From NCBI GenBank assembly GCA_050084985.1, contig JBITNC010000002.1:30752001-30816000 (forward strand): a stretch of DNA of 64,000 nt, read 5' to 3'. This document shows positions 36,791-47,383 of this stretch, in pieces. The stretch is from Nageia nagi (taxonomy: Eukaryota > Pinophyta). The notes beneath the pieces were generated by a model. The model was not told the origin of the DNA. It saw only the letters and a list, made by a program, of their open reading frames with translations, and did not search any database. Each line of letters begins with the position of its first letter. Position 1 is the stretch's first letter. The position numbers and the translations under genes are program-made.

Positions 36791-37420
36791 AGTGGTAATG
36801 CTTCTATAGCTTTTACTCTATCTAGATCAATTGCTAGTTCCTCTTTTGAGATAATGTGGCCAAGTAATTTTCCTTGGTTAACTATAAAATTGATTTTTTT
36901 GGATTTATTGAAATGACAAATTTCATGCATCTTTCAAAGACTTGTCTTAGATGTTTCAGTTGATGATTTCTACTACTAAAAAAAACTATGATATCATCTA
37001 GATAAATTAGTATAATCTTATTTATTAGTTTGCCAAATGCATGCTCCATGGCTCTTTGAAAGGTAGCTTCTATATTAGAAATACCAAATGGCATTCTTTG
37101 AAAAGTAATTATCCCCCATTTAGTTGTAAATGTAGTTTTGAATTAATCTTCATATTTCATCCAAATCTAGTTGAATCCTAAGTAACCATCTATCATTATA
37201 AAATAGCAAGCTTTAGCTACTTTATGCATGATTTGTTCCATAGGAGGGAGAGGATAATTATCTTTAAGAGACACTTTATTCAAATTTCTAAAATCAACAC
37301 AAAGTCTGATTTTTTAATTTTTCTTTCTAATAAGAACTAGATTTGCAACCAAGAATGCTTGATAGGATAAATAATTTTTGAATCAAGTAGCTTGATTAAT
37401 CTCTTATTTCATAGCTTCCT
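36791..37420 (-). pseudogene. Tat1 reverse transcriptase, degenerate
   Basis: Minus strand: RLCVDFRNLNKVSLKDNYPL, PPMEQIMHKVAKACYFIMID, GIITFQRMPFGISNIEATFQ and the catalytic LIYLDDIIVF with YLDD at 36993-37004, followed by HLRQVFERCMKFVISINPKK. The catalytic Asps are kept but the frame is broken by stops, for example at the GFNQI position. Confidence 0.88.
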
Positions 37421-37859
37421 CTATTTTTGGGTTGATTGATCTTTATTTTTGCCTATATGTTTTGACATCTGGTTCAAGCTCAATTGTGTGTTGGATGACA
37501 CTCTTGTCATATGTATTAATATCATCATAAGTCCAAGCAATTACTTAGGAAAACATATGATAAATTTGAGACATAACAACCTTTTATATATTAGAACTTT
37601 CTAAACCAACTTTGATATACTTCTTGGGTTCTACTTCCATCTCAACATAATTCTCCTTCAAGATGGCCATAAACTTAGCCTTTTGGACACCTTCTAAATC
37701 AAATATTCTTTCAAATGAGAGCAATCCTTTTGGTATAACATTGTTTCTAAGTTGAATAACATCTAATTCTTAGAAAAATTAGGCATTTCTTGAGTACCAA
37801 AAGTATGAGCCACTACTTCATCTATGAGAAAGTTTATAATATGTTCATCAGAGTCGAAT

Positions 37860-38330
37860 ACTTACAAAATGTTTGTAGCATTAGGTACTAAAGGCCTACA
37901 TTGAACATTGACTCCAAGAGCTCCTCTTTTACAATGAGTAAGATTATAAAGTTTCCCTCTTTGAGCAAGTGCATTAGCTATTTGATTGTACCTTCTAAGA
38001 ATAGATATAAAATTGATACCTAAGAATGACTCCAATAAATCCCACACTCTATTCTTATAGTTCTTTAGATAATGATGTTTTTCACTAATTTGATTTCTAA
38101 CCTACTTAATGACTAGTTCTGAATCACCATGGACAATCAAGCACTTGATGCCTATATTGATTACTTTAGATAACCCTAAATAAAGGGATTCATACTCAGT
38201 AGCATTATTTGTACAAGTCCATATGAATCAAAAGGAAAATCTTTTGGTATTTCCCTTTGGATATTTAAACACCACTCCAACTCCACATCCATGTCTAGAT
38301 TAGGATCCATTAAAATACATTGTCCATATC
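37860..38330 (-). pseudogene. Tat1 archaeal-type RNase H located before RT
   Basis: Minus strand: MYFNGS, GCGVGVVFKYPKGNTKRF, TCTNNATEYESLYLGLSKV, IKCLIVHGDSELVIK, VWDLLESFLGINFISILRRY and NQIANALAQ. The pattern D/N-G-S, TNN-x-x-EY-x-AL, GDS-x-L and N-x-x-AD-x-LA is that of the second RNase H (aRH) carried by Tat elements. The first Asp is Asn here. It lies 5' of RT, between protease and RT, not between RNase H and integrase. Tat2 shows the same order. Confidence 0.75.
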
Positions 38331-38599
38331 TCATGTTCTTTATCAACAGTGATTGAGATTGGCTAAGTTTTCTCATATAAATAATAATTCCCATACCAGT
38401 ACCTATGACTTGATAATTTAGATCAATTACTAAAATAACTTTAGTTGTTAGTAGTGATTCCCTTAATGTATCGCTTTCAAATACTTACATTAGTTGTGGA
38501 TCATTCATATAGTTTTGTTCAGTGATCCTTTTGAGGTGGATAGTTTTGGTGCCTTCATTTAGAATTTTTACTTATTTATTTTGGAAAGGAAGTAGAAGG

Positions 38600-39200
38600 T
38601 GATTGTAATCTAAAGCTAGGTGTCCTCTCAATTTAGTGATCAATTCTTTGGAAAGACATATTTGGAATAGAAGTGGAAGATCAACTACAATAAAATCTTA
38701 GACAACACTAATATCAAGGAAAGCATTCAAAGTTATTTGAACTCTTTTGACACTACCAACTACATCTACTAAGGAAGAATCTAATTGTATGACACCATTA
38801 ATACATCTTGTAATATATAGCTTCATTTTATCTATAATAGCTTTAAGGATTACAGTTATTGCAGCTTTGATATCAATCATACAGTTATTCACTACCCAAC
38901 ATTCTAATCTTAGAGATAAATAGAAAGGTGGGGGTCTTGTTATACCTATTAGAGCTAGAGGGACATCTTCAAACATTACATAGATAAGATTCTCTTTATT
39001 TACCCTTTTTTTACTATTTCTTAACTTCAAAGCTTCTTGTAAAAGATCTAATTGACTTGGTATCTTTAATGCATTAAACATGGTCATCCTAGAAGGAGTT
39101 CTCTTGAATTCTTCCATAATATTGTATGAAGCATATGAGATAAACTTACTTGGTTATATTTTTTTATGTATTTTGAAATATTGAGTAGCCTTTTCTTTAT
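38600..39200 (-). pseudogene. Tat1 protease region
   Basis: A 139-codon open frame (39117-38698) starts MEEFKRTPSRMTMFNALKIP and contains VVNNCMIDIKAAITVI, matching the Tat protease motif in which D-x-G follows a hydrophobic run; here the motif is D-I-K, so the active site is lost. SQLDLLQEALKLRNSKKRVN lies upstream. Confidence 0.65.
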
Positions 39201-40720
39201 GATAATTAGTAATGAAAGGATATCTCAATGTTCTAGGTATTTGCTTCTTCAAGACTTCTTTTCTAGTTGCAACAGGGTTTATTTCAATCGAGGTATTAGT
39301 ACCTGTATTTGATAGAATAGTACCTAAATTTAATAGAACTTGATGTTGTTGGTTTTGAGGCTAAGCTAAGGAAGACTTAGCTTTCTTAGGTTCAAGTTAT
39401 ACTTGAGTGGATGCTTGATATTGTTGAGTGGCTTCAGGTTGTTATGAAACTATTGAAGAAGTTGCTTTAGTTTGAACATAATTTGCTTATTCTTTAGCAT
39501 ATCTTGGAAGCTAAAAGTTCACCATTGTGAGATCAGCAGTAGGATCTAATGGAGGTTCCACCATCTAATTAGAATGTAAGCCCAAGTATTGATGTTGATA
39601 CACCACACATGAATCTAAAAAATGAGATGCTACACATGGTGGACACCATTCCATAATGCCCAAAGCAACACTATTTATAGAATTAGTCATAATAATATTT
39701 TCAATTATTTTGGGAGGATTTATCTATTCTAATTGGTTGACCTTGGGCTAGAATCTTGGTTGATACTGATTATCATATCTTCTATAATTAAAACCATGAT
39801 TCTACCTTTCTTACAGAGTGTGCTTATTGGTTAGATTCCTAATAGTTACCTCCAACTACCTTATTCTTTAATATTCTTGAGATTTAGGTTTAGCACTAGT
39901 ACTTATGGATACAAGAGTGGGTAATGCTGGTAACTAGTTTTAGACAATAGGTTTGGGAGGAGGTGGTAAGGCAAAAACTCTAAGGTGACCTATTTATGGA
40001 GCCTATTTAGGAGGCAAATTCAAAAATAAAGGCATGATTATTCTAGGCTGCATTTAGCAAAGGACACCAAGGTATGTTTTATGATTTTTGCTATTTGGTA
40101 AACATGTGGGAATGTATCTCCTCACATAACAATAAGCATATTAAGGTTAAGAAGGAGGATTTTATTATAATACATCAGAGCTTGTCCATTTGTTGGTCTA
40201 ATCCTTACTAGTATGGATTTTCATATTCTTTCAAATTTGATATTGAAATCATCAATGGATTCATGAGGATGTCTTTTGATACATTCTATAAGGTTAAAGA
40301 ACATGCTATCATCACCATATAAAATAAATATTTTAATTAAATCCTGACATAACTCTCTCCATGAATTTATAGATTCGAGGGTAAGAGTTCTAAACCACTC
40401 GACTGATTTTCTCTTAAAAGAGTATGATAGTAATCTAGTCATCATGGTTTTATCAATAATATCAAAGCTTGAAGCTAACAAAGATATGTCTTGATAATAT
40501 TCATATGGTGTCTTTTCAAAGCCATAATATTTGGGCAAGACTTTGAAAGTTGCTTGAGGTATAAGAGGGGAATCAGCAACAATAACTAGAGGATGACTAT
40601 TATTCCAAGCATGAAAATTTGCTAGTTGAGCCATACTTGGAGAATGGGTAAGAGATGAGGGATTTTTAGGAACTAATTTAAATACAACTAATAGTGGGAT
40701 TGCCCTTATGGGGACCAAAG
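39201..40720 (-). pseudogene. Tat1 gag and gag-protease linker
   Basis: The frame 40718-40221 (165 codons) holds the Gag core LPKYYGFEKTPYEYYQDISL, MMTRLLSYSFKRKSVEWFRT and INSWRELCQDLIKIF. Downstream the linker reads VYQHQYLGLHSN, which has a counterpart in Tat2 (SYQHQYLGIDTNEM). No zinc finger is convincing. The stretch 39200-40200 is broken by stops. Confidence 0.8.
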
Positions 40721-41021
40721 GAGATACAACCTGAGAAATCTTTTACCTAGTCCTCCTATGAGGAACTAACAGCTCTTGAAATCTAGGCTATCTAAGGGAA
40801 TTTATGGCACTACTTCTAGTTATTCTACATTCTAGAGGTGCTAGGGTTTAAAACATTGATTGGTTGATAGCAAAGTCACCAATAAGGTTAAAAGAACCTT
40901 ATAATCTTGAAATATTTAATTGATAGCCCACTAGATGAGGCTATCAAGCCTAACTACGCCTACTAAATATGAAATTTAGCTCATTAGTCCCATAGGGCAT
41001 GCCAAAAATGAAATTGGCTAC

Positions 41022-42538
41022 TATTGATTGGTATAGTGTAACCTCAAAGGGTTTGGTCTATTCATGTTCTCCATTACTCGTAATGGTAGGTTCCTTGAAA
41101 GAGCAGAAGGTGGTGGGGATGTGCTCATGTTGGTTTTTTAGTCAATCTTCAATTTATAAGTTGATTCCTATCTATATTGAAGGTTAGAAGTAACTAGAAA
41201 GAAATAAAAGGATAAAGAGTTACATGAAAGAGACAAGTAAATAAAAATAGAGTAAAAATAAGAAATATACAACCCAAGCATTGTAGCATAAGCAGCAATC
41301 CATGGCAAGATCAAGAATTGCAAGCTATCTCACACTTAGGGTCTCGCAATCACAATACATAGCCATAATTTGAAGAAAATATTTCACACATAACATTCAT
41401 AAAAGTAATAAACAACCACTTTGTTGCAAGAGGGCAAAGCATTATTTGTTTGTATTATCATATGTGAATATACTTTACAAATTAAGGTAAATTTGCTAGA
41501 ATGTTCGAACTTTTTGATCTCTAAAAGTTAGCTATTTATACATCCTTCCTCCCTTCTTGGGTGGTTGTGTTTCATTAATATACATAATTGCTTGTATTGA
41601 ATGAAGTAACTAAAACAACATTATTTACAATAAATACTACAATTGTATTAGATTACATAGTGAATAAGTACCATCATCATGCATATCTGGGAATTTGCAA
41701 TTTTTGAACAGTCATGTCTATAAATCTGTAATCCTTTTGACATGTCATTGAGTGCTCTTTCTTCAACCCTATAGTTGATTGAATATGACATTGTAGATAT
41801 CTAAATAATTATTTATCTGCAAATTGATGGGTACAATTTGATACTATGCTCTGTCGATTGCTATCTACTTCTATGCAACCTTTATGATCTCTATTGTAGA
41901 TGTCAGTAATTAGAGTAATGGTGGTTGGTAAACATTATGTCAACTTAGTTCAAGAAGAAACTACCACTTTTATATGGAAATGAGTTGGTGTTGACACATT
42001 AACAGGACAGTGGGGGTCAAACACTTAAGATAAAGTGGACCCAAGTGTTGTTTCTTATGCATTACTCTTACCTTTGCTTGGTGAGTTCTATTTTCTTTGT
42101 TTGAGCTTTGTTAATGATCTAGCTCTTTTGGGACCTACTGATTTTAGTCAAAAATTATAACATCATCACTTGAAATCAATGGGCTCTATTTGATGTATTC
42201 ATAAATCTTCACCTGCCATTGTTTGTTCTAGGACCTGCTAATTTTAATCAAAAATTATGATGTCATCACTCAAAATCGATGGGCTCTATTAGATGTCTTG
42301 GATCTAAATTTATACAACTCTTGAACACTTGTATTAATAATTTTTAGACACTCAAAGGGAATGAACATAACTCCCATACATTCTAATGGAATGAATATAA
42401 CTCTCAAACACTTTTATTTATAATTCTTGAGCACTCTAAGAGAAAGAAATGAGAATATAAGGAATTGATAAGAATAAAAGAATAATTTTGTATTACCCTG
42501 ATTCAAAGTGTAATTCTAAAAGAATACAATACTCTCCC
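41022..42538 (-). repeat. Tat1 5' LTR (1517 bp)
   Basis: Pairs with 27711-29783. It has two units of the 100-bp repeat (from 42132 and 42232). On the minus strand it ends AATCAATA; TTTTGGCATGCCCTATGGGA, a candidate primer-binding site, lies about 18 bases further on. Confidence 0.93.
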
Positions 42539-42542
42539 ATTG

Positions 42543-42900
42543 TCTTGTAGGAACAGATAATGGCATATAAAGACCCAACTTTCTATTACTGGGTTTGCTA
42601 AGATTGCATAACATACAACCCCTGATATACCTAGATACATGTTCTTGCATTTTAGGCTAATAACAATACCTTTGCAAATTAGTAAGAGTCTTACCAACAC
42701 TAAAGTGTCCTGAAATACAAGAATTGTGAGCTTCCCTAATCAAATAATTCCTTTCACTAATAGGTATACAAAGTTTTCTCAAATGATAAAGTAATCCATC
42801 ATGTACATGAAAGTCAATATTTCCAACCTCATTACGAAGACTCAATCTATGATATATGCTTTGGAAATCAGGATCATCAACATATTATCATTTATAACCC
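42543..42900 (-). pseudogene. chromovirus B integrase, zinc-binding N-terminal half
   Basis: Minus strand: IDFHVHDGLLYHLRKLCIPI, LIREAHNSCISGHFSVGKTL and YIRGCMLCNLSKPSNRK, the H-x3-4-H and C-x2-C pattern of gypsy integrase with both His and both Cys kept, then LYMPLSVPTRQWESI, cut by Tat1 at the ATACT duplication. Confidence 0.9.
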
Positions 42901-43099
42901 TCATGCATCAAAGAACTATTTTGTAAAATAACAACAGCTACCACTATTGTTGGTCTAGACAACATATTAGCAATCTTATTTTGAGAACCCTTTTTATATC
43001 TAATCACCAAATGAAATTGTTGTGAAAGTTCCATCTAACGAAAGTGTTTAGGTTGTTGCAATTTAGATTGTGATTGTAAATAGTATAAAGGTTGATGAT

Positions 43100-44030
43100 C
43101 TTTATGAATTATTGTCTCTTTACCAACCAAATAATATTTCTATTTCTTCACACTTTAAACTAATGCAAACAACTCTTTATCATAAGTGGGATAGTTTCTT
43201 ACCACACTATTATACATCTCCAAGTGATAACAAACTAGATATCTTTCTTGCAACAAAATTGCACCCATAGCATAGTCACTTGCATCAATTTCAATTTCAA
43301 AAGACTTTTGAAGATTAGGCAAATCAAGCACTAGAGCATTATTGATTTTCTTCTTAAGCAAATCAAAAGCATGTTGTTCTTTTTCTCCCCACTGAAATCC
43401 ATGACTCTTACCTGTAATAGCATGGATTGGAGAAGCCATATAATAAAAGTTAGCAATAAATTTTTGTAAATATTACACAGCTCCAAGAAAACTCCTAGTA
43501 GTCACATTAGTGGGAGTAGGAAATTTCAACATAGCCTCAAATTTGGTAGGATCTATCCTCAATTGATCTTCACCTATAATGTGGCCAAGATAGATTAAAA
43601 TTTTCCTAATAAACTCACACTTAGACATCTTTAAATAGAGTTTAGCTTCCCTTAACAATTCAAAAAATTTACAAATATACACCTTATGATCATCCCAATC
43701 ATTTTTATAAATGAGAATTTCATCAAGATACACAATAACAAAATCATCAATGAAAGGTCTCAAAACCTCATTCATAACTCTCATAAATGTAGTAGGAGCA
43801 TTGCATAAACCAAACGGTAAAACCAACCATTCAAAAAATCCTTGCCTAGTTTTAAAAGCAGTTTTCCAAACATCCTCTTCTTTAACCCGTACTTGCTGAT
43901 AACCACTCCTTAAATCAAGTTTTGTAAAGAACTTAGCTTTTTGCAATTGGTACATTAAGTCATCAATACATGGCAATGGATATTGATTTTTAACCATGAT
44001 TTTGTTTAATGCCTTGTAATACACACACAT
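43100..44030 (-). pseudogene. chromovirus B reverse transcriptase and RNase H
   Basis: The RT frame 44030-43473 is 185 codons open: MCVYYKALNKIMVKNQYPLP, FTKLDLRSGYQQVRVKEEDV, FGLCNAPTTFMRVMN and VIVYLDEILIY. The catalytic YLDD is YLDE at 43719-43730. RNase H follows (43439-43155) with FEIEIDASDYAMGAILLQE and YPTYDKELFALV; its first catalytic Asp is kept. This is the best-preserved coding stretch in the window. Confidence 0.92.
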
Positions 44031-44219
44031 ATGCTAAGTACCATCTTTCTTTGGAATTATAACAATATGAGAACCACATGGTGATGTGCTTAGTCTAAAG
44101 ACTTCTTGATTTAGCAATTCCTTGATTTGTTTCTTAATTTCTTCATTATCCATAAAAGAATGTCTATACAAACCAATATTAGGAAGTGCAATATTATGAT
44201 GTAATTGAATGTCATATAT

Positions 44220-44880
44220 ATATCTCTTTTAGGTGGAAGTTCTTTAGGAATTTGAAATAAATCCTCAAAATCAAAAATTATCTTTTTAACTTCGTATTTG
44301 TATTGAGGTTCACATTCATCAAGTGCCTTAATTATTTACACTTAATTTTGAGATCTCACCATTGCAAATGCAAACATTTGTCCTATATTAATTAATCTTT
44401 TTACTTCTCCTACAGTAATCAAAGAAATATTCTTTTTCTAATTATGATGACCACTAATTATGAATTCAACTCCATCTTTTATAATTCTATATTTATTTTC
44501 CTTTCTATAGAATAAAGCATCTCTATCCCATAAATAAGGACTTCCAAGTACAATCTCACAAATATTCAAAGGTACAACATTAAGTAAAACTTCATCAATG
44601 TAATCCATGTTAATCCCAAATTTCAATTAGCATTGTCTATTTACCTCCAACTTAGACTTTTTATGAACCCATCCTAATGGATAGAGGTGTGGATGTGGTT
44701 GAGTGGTGAGTACAAGTGTTCTTACATATTCCTTAGAAATTAGGTTAGCTTATGAACCACGATCAAATAATGTATCAATCTTTGTTTTCTTAGCTTGTAC
44801 CTTAATGTGAAAAAGTTTAGTTTTCTTCTTTTCTTCATCTTCATTAGATGAATTATGCAAGACCATACATGCCATTTTCT
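44220..44880 (-). pseudogene. chromovirus B protease region
   Basis: Minus strand: LFDRGSQANLIS (usual D-S-G is D-R-G), then INMDYIDEVLLNVVPLNICE, IVLGSPYLWDRDALFYRKEN and YRIIKDGVEFIISGHHN, the conserved tail of this chromovirus protease. The frame 44626-44438 is open. Confidence 0.8.
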
Positions 44881-45948
44881 CATCTATTTCAAAACCATCT
44901 TCAATTTATTTAGCAATAGTGTTTGCTTGTTTCTTTTTACCTTTAGGTTTAGGGCATAATTCAAAATGCAATTTCCAACACTTAGCCTCTAAATGACCTT
45001 CCATTTTACAATGAGTACAAACATCTTTAGATTTATCTTTTTGTGCAATATATATAGTTTTCTTTTTCTTCTTCACTTTTTCCTTAATATTTTTAGAATT
45101 ATTAAGATTAGAAGCATTTTGCTTTTTCCCTTCTTTAATAAATTTTCCTCTTTCTTCTAAGTGTGTGGCTTGTACACAAACTTTATCCAAATTAGTTGGA
45201 TTAAACATCAACAAAGTATGCTTTAAATAATTGTGCAAACCACCAATATACTTTAGCAGAGTATCTTGGGAAACAAGAGAAATACCTAGCATATTAGCCC
45301 TTTTTTGAAACTCTGTAGTGTATTCCTACACACTTTTTCCATTGCCTTGATGTAAGCTTTTCCATTCTATGATTGCTTTTTGAAGGCAACACAATGGATA
45401 AAATTGATCTTTAAGAAATTGTACAAAATGAGTCCAAGAAGCATAACATTATTTAAGTGAGTCATTTTCACTTTGAATACAACTTTTCCACCAAATAAGT
45501 GCATTTCCACTCATCTTAAGAGTTGCTAATTGAATCCTATCCTCATCTCTTTCAATTCTTTGTATTCTACAATACACTTCAATTTGGTTAATCCAATGAT
45601 CTAATTTTTAGCATTCACTTCTCCATCAAATGTAGGCAAATAAAATTTAACTTCAAGCTTCAAAGGAGAATTTTGAAAGAAACTATTTATATTCTCATTG
45701 CTCATTTTTTTACCTTCACTAGTTTCACCTTCAATCTTCTTATTTTGTTGCTCTTGTAAATGTCAAAATTGAAGAGACATTTTTTGTAACATTGAGGTAA
45801 GATTAGCAAGTTATTTTTCCAAATTAATTTTTCCTTCATTCACCATGCCAATCTCCCTTTTCTTCCTTAGCCAAATCCTAGAACAAATCTCAAGATCTCC
45901 TTCTATAATTTCCTCTTCTCCTCTCTTACTTTGCAATCTAGTATTCAT
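44881..45948 (-). pseudogene. chromovirus B gag
   Basis: An ATG at 45948 starts MNTRLQSKRGEEEI; the middle carries FDGEVNAKN and is broken. The 3' part (45292-44906, 128 codons) is open and ends with an intact zinc knuckle CTHCKMEGHLEAKC followed by WKLHFELCPKPKGKKKQ. Gag packages the genomic RNA. Confidence 0.85.
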
Positions 45949-46035
45949 GCAAAAAAAATAATTCCAAACACTCAACAACAAAACTCACAAAACACAGGTT
46001 AATCCCAATTCAATCTATTTCTTTGATACCTATCA

Positions 46036-47059
46036 TGATCCATAAACTATAGAACTAAAATTTAACATTAATTCTCTTCTAGGATCATTCCACACTCAAA
46101 TATCATCAAGTTCTTGTAAGGAAAAATTAGAGAGCATATATGCAAAACCAGAGAAGAAAATAGAACTCCAAACACATAGAGATAAGCAAATTTTACCTTG
46201 GTTCACCCAGTGTGGACTACATCTAGCAACAAAAGCTCTCTTTAATAGTGGGTGAATTCAAGTACATAAGACCTCCACAATCTTCTAGCACCTCTCCTCA
46301 CATTCACATACACTCTTTCAGCTCTGAAAAATACTACAAAATTGAACTCTACTCTCCAACTAGCTTCCTCTTCAACACATCCAATTTGATCCCTTTTTAT
46401 ACAAGTTTTGGAATCAAATTTGGATGGTTTTGCAACTAGGAAAAATAACAAAAATACCATATTTGGATACCCATTTGGCTCATCTATGCATAGTTTAGAT
46501 TTGAGCTCAAATGGTTACAAAAATCTCCTAATATGAGCTTCCAAACAAGAAAAATCATGCTCTCTAGAGTGTTATAGGCTTACAAAATATCTTCAACCCA
46601 AAAATAATAATAATAAAAAAATAAAACAACACCTTAAAAACATGAAAATATCAATAAATTGGGCAGATCCAATAATATGGTGCCACTTGGTAGCTTGCAA
46701 TCTGGCCTCCCAAACACCCTCTATTTCATTACAAAATTTGCATACTTCAAAATGCAATAACTTTTGATCACGAAGTCAATTTCATGAATCATAAAATGAA
46801 AAGAGGAAAATGAGCTCTAAAACATAATGTAATAAAATAAACATAAATATGAACCTAAAAAAATACTTTTTTCTTCCTTTTTTTATGCCTCTTGTATTTT
46901 TTAATAAAAAATACCCAAACTTAGAAATCACATATCTCCCTCAAATTGAATCAGATTTTTGATCCGGAAGAAGCGTTGAAAAGCTAATAGTGAATAGAAC
47001 ACATTGAAAACACTAAACATGTTGATACTAGATACTATAGGGATACAAATTTTGGATCA
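46036..47059 (-). repeat. chromovirus B 5' LTR
   Basis: 1024 bp with termini TGATCC and GGATCA in the + strand reading. TSD TTTAG follows at 47060-47064. The motif GTTCACCCAGTGTGGACTAC is at 46201. Confidence 0.95.
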
Positions 47060-47252
47060 TTTAGTACTTTATGATTTGTTTATATGCTTTTTATAAATGT
47101 GTGAAATTAAACTTTATTACCTATATAGTGTCCTTTTAAAAAAAATTATTGTTAGCTTGCAAAATTAAAACTTACAAATTTAAAATACATTCACATAAGC
47201 AAATAAAATAAAAAGAGAATCAAGCACATGAATGAATTGCATCAAAAAATGA

Positions 47253-47255
<3 letters not shown>

Positions 47256-47334
<79 letters not shown>
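47256..47334. repeat. (TA)n microsatellite
   Basis: About 39 uninterrupted TA units, inside the gag-PMD element just right of chromovirus B. Confidence 0.98.
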
Positions 47335-47341
<7 letters not shown>

Positions 47342-47383
47342 TATGAATACAATATATGGGAGGTCCCATGACCATAGTCCTCA

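Larger units (their letters stand above)
27711..42538 (-). mobile_element. Tat1: Ty3/gypsy Tat element, minus strand, complete with LTRs and TSD
   Basis: LTRs at 27711-29783 and 41022-42538 with perfect TSD ATACT (27706-27710 and 42539-42543). Removing it restores the chromovirus B text WESISMDFIGG. Domains from right to left on the minus strand are gag, protease, archaeal-type RNase H, RT, RNase H, integrase and an extra ORF. Net length without the nested copia is about 14 kb, typical of Tat. The LTR pair is TG...TA rather than TG...CA on its own strand. Every domain has stops. Confidence 0.95.
25528..47059 (-). mobile_element. chromovirus B, minus strand, complete with LTRs and TSD
   Basis: LTRs at 25528-26577 and 46036-47059, perfect TSD TTTAG (25523-25527 and 47060-47064), polypurine tract AATAGGGAGGAA on the minus strand (26578-26589), and a primer-binding site GGTATCAAAG (46021-46031) resembling the initiator tRNA-Met site. 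Between them lie gag, protease, RT, RNase H and integrase in gypsy order. Tat1 splits the integrase; without it the element is about 6.7 kb. LTRs differ at about 8 percent over a 620-bp stretch counted by hand. Confidence 0.96.

Noticed and set aside
43473-44030. 185-codon ORF as an active reverse transcriptase
   Set aside because: The YLDD box is YLDE and the frames on both sides are broken.
47256-47334. (TA)n tract as a replication origin or cruciform element
   Set aside because: A simple microsatellite explains it; nothing else supports a function.
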